NCBI GenBank assembly: GCA_036387915.1
Contig: DASVSV010000542.1
Span: 1-5,207 of the forward strand
Length of the DNA: 5,207 bases
Source: QHVT01 sp036387915
GTDB taxonomy: Bacteria; Acidobacteriota; Thermoanaerobaculia; Gp7-AA8
Reading direction: 5' to 3'
The notes beneath the pieces were generated by a model. It was not told the origin of the DNA, did no database searches, and was given only the letters and a program-made list of their open reading frames with translations. Position 1 is the first letter of the stretch. Each line of letters opens with the position of its first letter. Position numbers and translations under genes: made by a program. Shown piece by piece: positions 1 to 5,207 of the stretch.

Positions 1-26
1 CTCACCGCGGGGAGAGGGGCAACAAA
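1..26 (-). repeat. Type-1 hairpin repeat, partial inverted unit at window edge
   Basis: Read on the - strand, this stretch matches the first part of the type-1 unit at 50-74: TTTGTTGCCC, a CT-rich arm, then GTGAG. Over 9-26 against 50-67 the match is 17 of 18 bases in inverted orientation. It is therefore a second unit, head to head with the unit at 41-118 and cut by the window start. The 23 bases between them (27-49) would form the loop of a larger cruciform. No coding content is seen. Confidence 0.7.
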
Positions 27-40
27 CATGGCTCTCGCCA

Positions 41-118
41 GACGCTCCATTTGTTGCCCTTCTCCCCTCGTGAGGGGAGAAGGTGCCGAAGGCGGATGAG
101 GGGTTTTCGCTCGCGCTA
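41..118 (+). repeat. Type-1 dispersed hairpin repeat, copy 1
   Basis: This unit is almost identical to 2929-3009. It begins GACGC, runs through TTTGTTGCCC, and then has a perfect 12-bp stem (58-69 pairs with 72-83) with a GT loop, followed by GGTGCCGAAGGCGGATGAGG and a tail ending CTCGCGCTA. The copies differ by one extra base in the hairpin loop, one A/T change in the tail and small changes at the left edge. It lies outside genes, about 105 bases before the PAP2 start. It looks like an interspersed palindromic repeat; similar GAGGGGAGAAGG hairpins are scattered through many high-GC bacterial genomes. No function can be assigned. Confidence 0.85.
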
Positions 119-224
119 AGTTAAGGCCATTGGGATGACATGTTGACGACCGACAGCGCCTGTCTGCCCACGATCGCGCAAACCGCTCGTTTGTAAACGG
201 TACGAAACCCGCTATCAGCAGGCC
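119..224 (+). other. Leader region upstream of the PAP2 gene
   Basis: This non-coding stretch lies between the type-1 repeat and the GTG start of the PAP2 gene and should carry the promoter of the three-gene block. A small palindrome, CGTTT-GT-AAACG, sits at 188-199 and could be an operator half-site pair, but it is only 5 bp per arm. TTGTAA (191-196) and TATCAG (213-218), 16 bases apart, are a poor sigma-70-like match and would leave almost no leader. No convincing promoter can be named. Confidence 0.35.
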
Positions 225-869
225 GTGCCCAAACGCCCTTTCCCGAGCAACTACGCTTCCCTTCTCACCATCATCGGCATCGGCGCGGGGACCGCGTTCG
301 CGCTCATCGCGCGCGCGGTCGCGCGGCGGAAGACCGCGGCCGTCGACCATGACGTGCACGGCCGCGTCGCCATCGACCCCGAACATCCGGTGCGCCGCGC
401 GGCCGAGGCGGCGGCGCCGATCGGGAAGTGGTGGGCGTATGTGCCCGCGGCCGCGCTCACCGGCGGCTACGTCGTCGCATCGCGCCGCCGCGCCTCCAGT
501 CTCATCGGCAGCGCCTCGATCCTCGGTGCGGCCGGAATCGCGTACGGATTGAGCAAAGCATTCGACGACGTCCTGCCGCAGCCGCCCGCGCCGCCGGGAC
601 GCGACACGCGCGACCATCCCGTGTTTCCGAGCGGCCACGCGTTCGGCACGACCTCCGTCGCGCTTGCGGCGGCGTACGTCCTCTGGCGCGAAGAGCTGGC
701 GCCGGCACCGTTCGCGTTTCCCGCGGCGCTCGCGATTCCGGTCGCGTCGTCGGTGGGCCGTCTGGTCGAGGAGAAGCATTGGATCTCCGACATCGCCGGC
801 GGCTTTCTCGCCGCGATCGCGGTGGCCTCGCTGACTTCCGCCGCGTACGAGGCGTGTAGCGAGCGATAA
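225..869 (+). CDS. PAP2-family membrane phosphatase (phosphatidic acid phosphatase type 2 superfamily)
   Basis: A 214-residue integral membrane protein with about six hydrophobic segments (near 12-32, 70-86, 92-110, 139-153, 160-177, 188-207). It carries PAP2 motif C2, PSGH at 135-138, and motif C3 as R179-x5-H185-x3-D189. H138 and H185 are the expected phosphate acceptor and catalytic base. Motif C1 (normally K-x6-R-P) is degenerate: K111 is followed by AFDDVLPQPP, with no Arg at the expected place; R126 or R129 might substitute. Family members dephosphorylate lipid phosphates such as phosphatidate or undecaprenyl diphosphate; the substrate here is unknown. The start is GTG at 225, the first start codon after an in-frame stop at 144-146. 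AGG at 220-222 is too close to be a good ribosome binding site, so the start is moderately sure. The MFS gene follows after 11 bases. Confidence 0.85.
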   Translation: MPKRPFPSNYASLLTIIGIGAGTAFALIARAVARRKTAAVDHDVHGRVAIDPEHPVRRAAEAAAPIGKWWAYVPAAALTGGYVVASRRRASSLIGSASILGAAGIAYGLSKAFDDVLPQPPAPPGRDTRDHPVFPSGHAFGTTSVALAAAYVLWREELAPAPFAFPAALAIPVASSVGRLVEEKHWISDIAGGFLAAIAVASLTSAAYEACSER

Positions 870-880
870 TCCCGTCCGCA

Positions 881-2083
881 ATGGCACTGGACGGCGTCGA
901 CAAGAAAGCCTGGCGCGCGCTCTTCGCGGCGCAGCTCGGGTGGATGCTCGACGCGACCGACTTCCTCCTCTTCAATTTCGCGCTGCTGTCGATCCAGGGA
1001 GAGTTCGGCCTGACGCGGCAGCAGGTCACGCTGCCGGTCATGTCCGCGCTGATCGCCAGCGCCATCGGCGGCATCGCCTTCGGGCGCATCGCCGATCGCA
1101 TCGGGCGCGTGCGCGCCATGACCATCAGCATCCTCGTCTACTCGCTCGCCACCGCCGGCATGGCCACCGCGCAGAATCTCTGGCAGCTCGTCGCCTGGCG
1201 CGTGCTGGTGGGGCTGGGGATGGGCGGGGAGTGGTCGTGCGGCTCCGTGCTCGTCGCGGAGACGTGGCCGGCGAAGCATCGCGCCAAAGCGATGGGCATC
1301 ATGCAGTCCGGCTGGGCCATCGGCGCACTGATCGCCGCCGCGCTCTCCGCGCTCGTGCTCGAGCGCTACGGCTGGCGCGTGCTCTTCCTCATCGGGGCCG
1401 CGCCGGCGCTGCTCGCATTCGTCATCCGCCGCAACGTGGAAGAGCCGCAGATCTGGCGCGAGCGCGTCGAGACGTCGCGCTGGAGCGAGATCTTCAGCCC
1501 CCAATATCGCCAGCGCACATTGCTCGCGACACTCGTCGCCAGCAGCGTGCTGCTCGCGTTCTGGGGCGTGACCACGTGGCTGCCGACGTTCCTCGCCTCG
1601 CCGGTCGCCGAGGGCGGCGCGGGGCTGACCATGACCAAGGGCGCGCAGTGGCTGATCCTGCTGCAGCTCGGCGCGTTCTTCGGCTACATCTCCTTCGGCT
1701 GGATCGCCGACCGCATCGGACGCCGGCCCGCGTTCACGCTGTTCATGATCGGGGCGACCGCGGTCGTGCCGATCTTCGCCTTCGGCGCGCGCTCGGTGAT
1801 CACGCTGCTCATCGTCGGGCCGCTGGTCGGCTACTTTGCGCACGGCTATTTCTCGATGTTCGGCGCCATGCTCGCGGAGCTTTTCCCGACGCGCATCCGC
1901 GCCAGCGCGCAGGGCTTCTGCTACAACACCGGCCGGCTCGCCTCCGTAGCCGCGCCGTTCGCCATCGGCGCCGCCTCGACGAAACACGGCCTCGGCTTCG
2001 CCATCGCCTGCGACGCGATCTTCTTCGCCCTGGCCGGGATTCTGATCTGGCTCCTCCCCGAGACCAAGGGCACCGAGCTGTGA
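881..2083 (+). CDS. MFS transporter, NanT/AAHS-like, coupled to pxpA
   Basis: A 400-residue inner-membrane transporter of the major facilitator superfamily with about 12 predicted helices in two halves. The first loop motif (motif A) is GRIADRIGR at 68-76, and its second-half counterpart is GWIADRIGRRP at 273-283. TM1 holds GWMLDATDF (20-28). RVLVGLGMGGEW at 107-118 followed by ETWPAKHRAKAMG (127-139) resembles the sialic acid transporter NanT and aromatic-acid/H+ symporters. PTRIRASAQGF (336-346) and the terminal PETKGTEL (393-400) are typical family endings. Length is normal. It probably works as a proton symporter for a small organic acid. Overlap with pxpA makes 5-oxoproline or a related compound a plausible substrate, but this is inference. 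ATG 881 is the first start after the in-frame stop at 857-859. No clear Shine-Dalgarno is seen, so translation may depend on coupling to the PAP2 gene 11 bases upstream. Confidence 0.93.
   Translation: MALDGVDKKAWRALFAAQLGWMLDATDFLLFNFALLSIQGEFGLTRQQVTLPVMSALIASAIGGIAFGRIADRIGRVRAMTISILVYSLATAGMATAQNLWQLVAWRVLVGLGMGGEWSCGSVLVAETWPAKHRAKAMGIMQSGWAIGALIAAALSALVLERYGWRVLFLIGAAPALLAFVIRRNVEEPQIWRERVETSRWSEIFSPQYRQRTLLATLVASSVLLAFWGVTTWLPTFLASPVAEGGAGLTMTKGAQWLILLQLGAFFGYISFGWIADRIGRRPAFTLFMIGATAVVPIFAFGARSVITLLIVGPLVGYFAHGYFSMFGAMLAELFPTRIRASAQGFCYNTGRLASVAAPFAIGAASTKHGLGFAIACDAIFFALAGILIWLLPETKGTEL
2066..2083 (+). promoter_or_regulatory. Ribosome binding site and GTGA start/stop overlap for pxpA
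   Basis: AAGGG at 2066-2070 lies nine bases before GTG 2080. The GTG overlaps the MFS stop as GTGA (2080-2083). This fixes the pxpA start, because the protein then begins MIELSADLGEG, exactly where PxpA family members begin. The overlap predicts translational coupling and roughly matched expression of transporter and enzyme. Confidence 0.8.
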
Positions 2084-2790
2084 TCGAGCTCAGCGCCGAC
2101 CTCGGCGAAGGCTCCCCCGACGAGCCGGAGATCTGGCCGCTCATCCATCGCGCCAACGTCGCCTGCGGCGGCCACACCGGCGACGCCACATCGATGCGCA
2201 TCGCCGCCGAATACGCGCGCAAACACAACGTGATCCTCGGCGCCCACCCGTCGTATCCGGACCGCGAAAACTTCGGACGCAAGTCGCTGTCGATTGCGCC
2301 GAATGACCTCCGCGCCTCTCTGGTCGGACAACTCGCCACACTGCGCGCCTTTGCGCCCGTGCATCACGTAAAGCCGCACGGCGCCCTCTACAACGATGCG
2401 CACAAAGACCGCACGCTCGCGGACGTGATCGTCTCCGCGCTCGATCCAAGCATCGCCATCGTCGCCCCCGATCGTTCCCAGATGGCCGCCGCCGCCCGCG
2501 CCGCCGGCATCCCCGTCATCCGCGAAGCCTTCGCCGACCGCCGCTACGAGCCCGACGGGTCGCTGACCCCGCGCAGCATCCCCGGCTCCACGCTCACGAT
2601 CGAAGAAGCCGCCGCGCAAGCCGCCCTCCTCGCCCGGGAACGCACCGTCATCGCCCGCGACGGCTCCCGCCTCCCCGTCCCCTTCGACACCCTCTGCCTC
2701 CACGCCGACATGCCCCAGGCCCTAAACCGCCTCCACGCCATCCGTGCCGCGCTCGCTCTATGGAGTGCGGCGGCCCAGCCGCCGCTTTAA
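2080..2790 (+). CDS. pxpA: 5-oxoprolinase subunit PxpA (LamB/YcsF family)
   Basis: A 236-residue cytoplasmic protein close in length to E. coli PxpA (244). Family motifs appear in order: LSADLGEG (4-11), ANVACGGHTGDA (25-36), ILGAHPSYPDRENFGR (52-67), HVKPHGALYN (96-105), EAFADRRYEPDGSLTPR (149-165) and DTLCLHAD (203-210). The HPSYPDRENFGR and VKPHGALYN blocks are diagnostic and carry the conserved His, Asp and Lys residues. PxpA works with PxpB and PxpC in ATP-dependent opening of 5-oxoproline to glutamate. Neither partner is present here, so activity depends on genes elsewhere. The GTG start overlaps the MFS stop by four bases; a longer in-frame reading that extends back to 940 is only a shadow of the MFS gene. 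The last ten residues (LWSAAAQPPL, 227-236) and the TAA stop are read from the left arm of the type-2 repeat. The native C-terminus has therefore probably been replaced, but all recognised motifs lie before it. Confidence 0.94.
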   Translation: MIELSADLGEGSPDEPEIWPLIHRANVACGGHTGDATSMRIAAEYARKHNVILGAHPSYPDRENFGRKSLSIAPNDLRASLVGQLATLRAFAPVHHVKPHGALYNDAHKDRTLADVIVSALDPSIAIVAPDRSQMAAAARAAGIPVIREAFADRRYEPDGSLTPRSIPGSTLTIEEAAAQAALLARERTVIARDGSRLPVPFDTLCLHADMPQALNRLHAIRAALALWSAAAQPPL

Positions 2791-2798
2791 TATTCGGG
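2754..2798 (+). repeat. Type-2 repeat, left arm A
   Basis: The arm contains an 8-bp perfect stem, GCGGCGGC (2767-2774) with GCCGCCGC (2778-2785) and loop CCA, then TTTAATATTCGGG. It overlaps the 3' end of pxpA and provides its last ten codons and TAA stop (2788-2790). It is inverted relative to arm B at 2877-2920 and in the same orientation as arm C at 5154-5194. Confidence 0.88.
2767..2790 (+). terminator. Possible intrinsic terminator at the end of the MFS-pxpA transcript
   Basis: The arm A hairpin (8 GC-rich base pairs, 3-base loop) is followed by TTTAATATT on the + strand. The stem is strong, but the T run is only three bases, so termination may be partial. The stem overlaps the last codons of pxpA, so translating ribosomes would compete with folding. 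Confidence 0.4.
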
Positions 2799-2876
2799 CG
2801 CCACGTGCCAGTGGGTTGCGTCTTGGAGTGCCGGTGGCGAACAACCTGCGATTTGGTCACGTCCCGGCAGGTTGCT

Positions 2877-2920
2877 CCCGAATAGGAAAGCGGCGGCTAA
2901 GGCCGCCGCACTCCATAGCG
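2877..2920 (-). repeat. Type-2 repeat, right arm B (inverted)
   Basis: On the - strand this reads CGCTATGGAGTGCGGCGGC, then loop and stem complement, TTTCC and TATTCGGG. The stem is 2890-2897 with 2902-2909 and a 4-base loop, compared with three bases in arms A and C. The stem is conserved while the loop varies. Confidence 0.88.
2887..2909 (-). terminator. Possible intrinsic terminator for the convergent amidohydrolase transcript
   Basis: Read on the - strand, the arm B hairpin (8 bp, 4-base loop) is followed by TTT. It lies about 115 bases beyond the TAG stop of the amidohydrolase gene. Together with arm A it would give one terminator per strand between convergent genes. The short T run keeps confidence low. 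Confidence 0.35.
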
Positions 2921-2928
2921 CCCTTCGC

Positions 2929-3009
2929 GACGCCCTCTATTTGTTGCCCTTCTCCCCTCAGTGAGGGGAGAAGGTGCCGAAGGCGGATGAGGGGTTATCG
3001 CTCGCGCTA
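2929..3009 (+). repeat. Type-1 dispersed hairpin repeat, copy 2
   Basis: A near-identical copy of 41-118 in the same orientation. The 12-bp stem pairs 2948-2959 with 2963-2974 and has an AGT loop, one base more than copy 1. The tail ends CTCGCGCTA 16 bases past the stop of the amidohydrolase gene. On the - strand the hairpin lies just beyond that stop and might protect or end the mRNA, but there is no T run after it. Confidence 0.88.
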
Positions 3010-3025
3010 CAGTAGAACCACGAAG

Positions 3026-5017
3026 CTAATCCGGCCAGACCGGCCCACTCGTCGCCCAGCCCGTACCCGACGCGGGATACACAATGTTTCCATTGTGCAC
3101 CGTGTACAGCACATAGATCTTCGACAGATCCGCATCAGGAGCCAGCGGATCGGCGGACAGCACCACCAGGTCCCCGGCGAAGCCGGACTGTAATGAGCCG
3201 ATGCCGGGCCGCGTGCCGGACGTCATGTCGCGGTTATAGAGCCATGCTGGCTGGTTCGTATACGCGGCCATTGCCTGCAGTGGCGTAATGAGCTGGTTCT
3301 TTGTCCCGGCCGTACAATCCGCGGAAAGCGGCGGGATACCGGGCACCGTTTGCGTGCGCCGGGTCGTGGCCACCCACATACCGAAGAGCGGCGACGGCGG
3401 CGTCACGCTCGCATCCGAATGCAGGCCATAATGGATGCCGTTCTCCTGCACCCACTGAATCGGATAAAGGTTCTGCGTTGCTGCCGAGCCGAGGACCTGC
3501 TCGCAGAGGGGCTGGTAGAAATAGTAAAAGTCGTTGACCAGGAAAGTCGCGCCCAGATTGGGGTATGTAGCGGCCTTGATGACCTGGGCCTCGGTCGGCA
3601 TCGCAAAGTGCACGAGCACGTCGCGCAGCGTCTTCGACTGCGTCTTCTCCAGCGCTCCCAGGACGTTGATCTGGGCCTGATTGCCGTTCGTATGCACCCA
3701 CAGTGGGAGATTGCCTTTGTGAGCGAGGGTCGCGGCGAGGGCAATGTCGGCCGCGTTGTAGTCCGGTAAGCCGTCATAGGGCTGCCGGAAGATCTTCGCG
3801 TTCGTAAAGGGAGGAAACTGATTCTGATATTGCACGGGCGCCGTCATGTCGCCGGTATATCCCTGCGTACTGCCATCCGCGTAGACCTTCATCCCGGCAA
3901 TGAACATGTCGAAGCCGGCCAGCTTCTTCTGAAGCCCCTTCGCGTCGTTCACGCTCTTACCGAACGCGGCTTTCGTCGGCGTCGTCCCGTCATACTCCAG
4001 GAACGCCACGGTCGCGGGCAGATATCGGGGCGACTTCTCCTGAGCCATCGCCGCGGCCGTGGCCATGTAGATCTCGATCAGCGCCTTGCTCGCGGCGCCC
4101 TCCTGCACGGTCGTATATCCGAGCTGGCTGTAGAGGTTCAACGCCGCCACGATTTGTTTCGAGAAGAACTCCAGGAGTTTCACTTTCGACCCGCCGGCGT
4201 AGCTGGTTCCCAGGAGGTTCTCGACGGTCTGGATCGCGTAAAGCGCCACGTCCTCGTCGAGCTGGCCGGTCTGCGCCAGCGCCTTCTCCACCGCCGTGTT
4301 GATGATCGGCATGTAGCAGTTCGTCGTCGGGCCCGTGCCGGGCGGGCAGATGTTCAGCGTGCTCAGCGCCCGCGAGTTCACATAGACGATGTGACCCGAC
4401 TCGCTCGTGACCATCATCGGGACGTCGCTCCGGATTGCGTCCATTTGCTGGAGCGCCGTCTGCTGGCTCTGGTTCTCGAAATTCGGGCATCCCACGAAGC
4501 CGTATCCGGTGGGACACGTCAGGCGCGACGCCTCGTAGTTCCATCCCAGGACCCAGCCGGCGCTGTTCGGGGTGGCGCTTTGCAGCGTCGAAATGACCTG
4601 CGCCTGCGTCGCGACCGGCGCGAAGCAGGGAGCCGGCGGCGTCTGCGGACACGGCGGCAACTGCATCACGTTCACGTTCGCGAGACTGGTCCAGTACGGC
4701 TTCCCGGCAGGATCCGTGGCCAGCGCGGTCAGCAGGCTGATGGCGTGCGAGTGGGAGTCGATGAATCCGGGATAGATCACCGCTCCCGGCGGCAACAGAG
4801 TCGGGTTCGCGACCGGCTGACCCAGCGAGCTGATGGTCCCTTTCGTGATCTGGATCGACGAATAGGCCGTGTTGTTCCCGTCCATGCTCCGGACCGGCGC
4901 GACGAAGCCGATCGTTCCACCGGGCCGCACCGGCGATCGCAGCTTCGGGAGCTTCTTCGGAGCCGCTGACATTCCTACGCTGACGACAAGGGCAGTAATC
5001 ATCCACACCAATCGCAT
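3026..5017 (-). CDS. Secreted YtcJ-like amidohydrolase (Amidohydro_3 family)
   Basis: A 663-residue metal-dependent hydrolase of the amidohydrolase superfamily. Residues 1-18 form a signal peptide (MRLVWMITALVVSVGMSA, cut probably before or after A19), so the enzyme is exported, likely to the periplasm. The metal-binding HxH is DSHSH at 87-91 (H89, H91), inside the family's PGFIDSHSHA block. Other expected positions are K377 and D381 in GMKVYADGSTQG, H442 in LWVHTNGN, H470 in VLVHFAMPTEAQV and D535 in GLHSDASVTP. PLQAMAAYTNQPAW (579-592) and GSLQSGFAGDLVVLSADPL (607-625) are the usual C-terminal blocks. Substrate unknown. It has eight cysteines (123, 131, 168, 177, 224, 234, 505, 568), six in closely spaced pairs that could form disulfides. 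ATG 5017 has an AGGAG seven bases upstream. The stop is TAG (3028-3026). It has lower GC than the + strand genes and is not in an operon with them. Confidence 0.93.
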   Translation of the reverse strand: MRLVWMITALVVSVGMSAAPKKLPKLRSPVRPGGTIGFVAPVRSMDGNNTAYSSIQITKGTISSLGQPVANPTLLPPGAVIYPGFIDSHSHAISLLTALATDPAGKPYWTSLANVNVMQLPPCPQTPPAPCFAPVATQAQVISTLQSATPNSAGWVLGWNYEASRLTCPTGYGFVGCPNFENQSQQTALQQMDAIRSDVPMMVTSESGHIVYVNSRALSTLNICPPGTGPTTNCYMPIINTAVEKALAQTGQLDEDVALYAIQTVENLLGTSYAGGSKVKLLEFFSKQIVAALNLYSQLGYTTVQEGAASKALIEIYMATAAAMAQEKSPRYLPATVAFLEYDGTTPTKAAFGKSVNDAKGLQKKLAGFDMFIAGMKVYADGSTQGYTGDMTAPVQYQNQFPPFTNAKIFRQPYDGLPDYNAADIALAATLAHKGNLPLWVHTNGNQAQINVLGALEKTQSKTLRDVLVHFAMPTEAQVIKAATYPNLGATFLVNDFYYFYQPLCEQVLGSAATQNLYPIQWVQENGIHYGLHSDASVTPPSPLFGMWVATTRRTQTVPGIPPLSADCTAGTKNQLITPLQAMAAYTNQPAWLYNRDMTSGTRPGIGSLQSGFAGDLVVLSADPLAPDADLSKIYVLYTVHNGNIVYPASGTGWATSGPVWPD

Positions 5018-5021
5018 CGAA

Positions 5022-5039
5022 TCTCTCCTGCTGGAGAGA
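5022..5039 (-). promoter_or_regulatory. Ribosome binding site inside a small hairpin upstream of the amidohydrolase gene
   Basis: On the - strand TCTCTCC-AGCA-GGAGAGA forms a 7-bp stem with a 4-base loop (5033-5039 pairs with 5022-5028). The 3' arm contains the Shine-Dalgarno AGGAG(A), seven bases before ATG 5017. The site is a strong match that supports this start, and its folding could lower translation initiation. Confidence 0.6.
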
Positions 5040-5153
5040 CGGACGGGCCCGGCAAATTGTGAAAAAAGTACCGAAGCGGCGGTCGGAAGAACCTTCCCGT
5101 TCCGATTCCGCCCCTCTGCTATCCGCCCGTATGTCCTCGGCGTCCGCCGCTAA
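5040..5153 (-). other. Upstream region of the amidohydrolase gene
   Basis: About 114 non-coding bases between the ribosome-site hairpin and repeat arm C. It should hold the - strand promoter. The only AT-rich stretch is TACTTTTTTCACAATTTG (- strand, near 5054-5071), where CACAAT could be a -10 box, but no fitting -35 box is seen. CGGGCCCG at 5044-5051 is a short palindrome of unknown meaning. Confidence 0.3.
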
Positions 5154-5194
5154 CGCTATGGAGTGCGGCGGCCCGGCCGCCGCTTTCATATTCG
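5154..5194 (+). repeat. Type-2 repeat, third arm C at window edge
   Basis: Starts CGCTATGGAGTGCGGCGGC and has the same 8-bp stem (5165-5172 with 5176-5183, loop CCG), then TTTCA and TATTCG. It matches arm A in orientation. After 5194 the sequence (CGCGCACCCTGCC) departs from both known arms, and the window ends at 5207, so it cannot be told whether a core and inverted partner follow. Confidence 0.82.
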
Positions 5195-5207
5195 CGCGCA
5201 CCCTGCC

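Larger units (their letters stand above)
2754..2920. mobile_element. Two-armed inverted repeat element (type 2), REPIN/MITE-like
   Basis: The element is 167 bases with no gene of its own. Two arms of 45 and 44 bases (2754-2798 and 2877-2920) are inverted copies that share CGCT, ATGGAGTGCGGCGGC, GCCGCCGCTTT and TATTCGGG. They differ only in the hairpin loop, two bases after the T run and a CT insertion in the left arm. The 78-base core (2799-2876) has further inverted pairs: CGCCAC/GTGGCG (2799-2804 with 2834-2839) and CAACCTGC/GCAGGTTG (2842-2849 with 2867-2874). A third arm at 5154-5194 shows the family is dispersed. The layout resembles REPIN doublets moved by RAYT transposases. No target-site duplication is evident, and no transposase is in the window, so mobility is inferred. 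Confidence 0.65.

Noticed and set aside
143..148. TTGACG as a -35 box for the PAP2 gene
   Set aside because: No acceptable -10 box lies 16-18 bases downstream (the sequence there is GC-rich TGCCCAC).
467..1987. Long - strand open frame (506 codons) opposite the PAP2 and MFS genes
   Set aside because: Its translation is low-complexity, rich in Arg, Glu, Gly and Asp with no family motif. It is the antisense shadow expected in high-GC DNA over two well-supported genes.
940..2079. A 616-codon + frame giving PxpA a long N-terminal extension
   Set aside because: The extension lies in a different frame under the MFS gene and has an Arg-rich shadow composition. The PxpA family start MIELSADLGEG fits GTG 2080 with a ribosome binding site.
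2754..2920. CRISPR-like array from repeated GCGGCGGC blocks
   Set aside because: There are only two inverted arms with one core, not several direct repeats with equal spacers, and no cas gene is present.
2754..2920. Target-site duplication around the two-armed element
   Set aside because: Flanks GTGCCGCGCT and CCCTTCGCG share no convincing direct repeat, so recent transposition cannot be shown from the window.
3830..4969. Long + strand open frame opposite the amidohydrolase gene
   Set aside because: Arg/His-rich with no recognisable domain; the - strand frame has full family motifs and a signal peptide.

Overview
The window is high-GC bacterial chromosomal DNA with a metabolic gene cluster and several dispersed, structured repeats. 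A 60-base sample of the MFS gene (1201-1260) is 75% GC, and a sample of the amidohydrolase gene (3901-3960) is 57%. The secreted YtcJ-type amidohydrolase, the MFS plus PxpA pair and the dispersed GCGGCGGC hairpin repeats would fit a soil Acidobacteriota-type genome. That is an impression: there is no rRNA or other marker gene here to fix the taxon.

Layout: 1-118 holds two head-to-head units of a hairpin repeat (type 1). From 225 to 2790 three genes run on the + strand and are probably co-transcribed: a PAP2-family membrane phosphatase (225-869), an MFS transporter (881-2083, 11 bases later) and the 5-oxoprolinase subunit PxpA / LamB-YcsF protein (2080-2790, GTGA overlap with the MFS stop). 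The short region 2791-3025 is almost entirely repeats: a two-armed inverted element (type 2, 2754-2920) and a second copy of type 1 (2929-3009). On the - strand, 3026-5017 encodes a secreted amidohydrolase of the Amidohydro_3 family, convergent with the three-gene block. The window ends in a third type-2 arm (5154-5194).

Gene cooperation: MFS and PxpA are translationally coupled by overlap, which suggests that the transporter imports 5-oxoproline or a related small carboxylate or lactam. The partner subunits PxpB and PxpC, which PxpA needs for ATP-dependent 5-oxoproline hydrolysis, are not in the window. PAP2 may share only the transcript. The amidohydrolase is a separate unit with its own strong ribosome binding site.

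No clearly new multi-gene system is visible. The most interesting structure is the type-2 element. It has two inverted arms, each with its own 8-bp GC hairpin, around a structured 78-base core. It resembles a REPIN in layout, its left arm supplies the last codons and stop of pxpA, and its arms are oriented to act as terminators for the two convergent transcripts.
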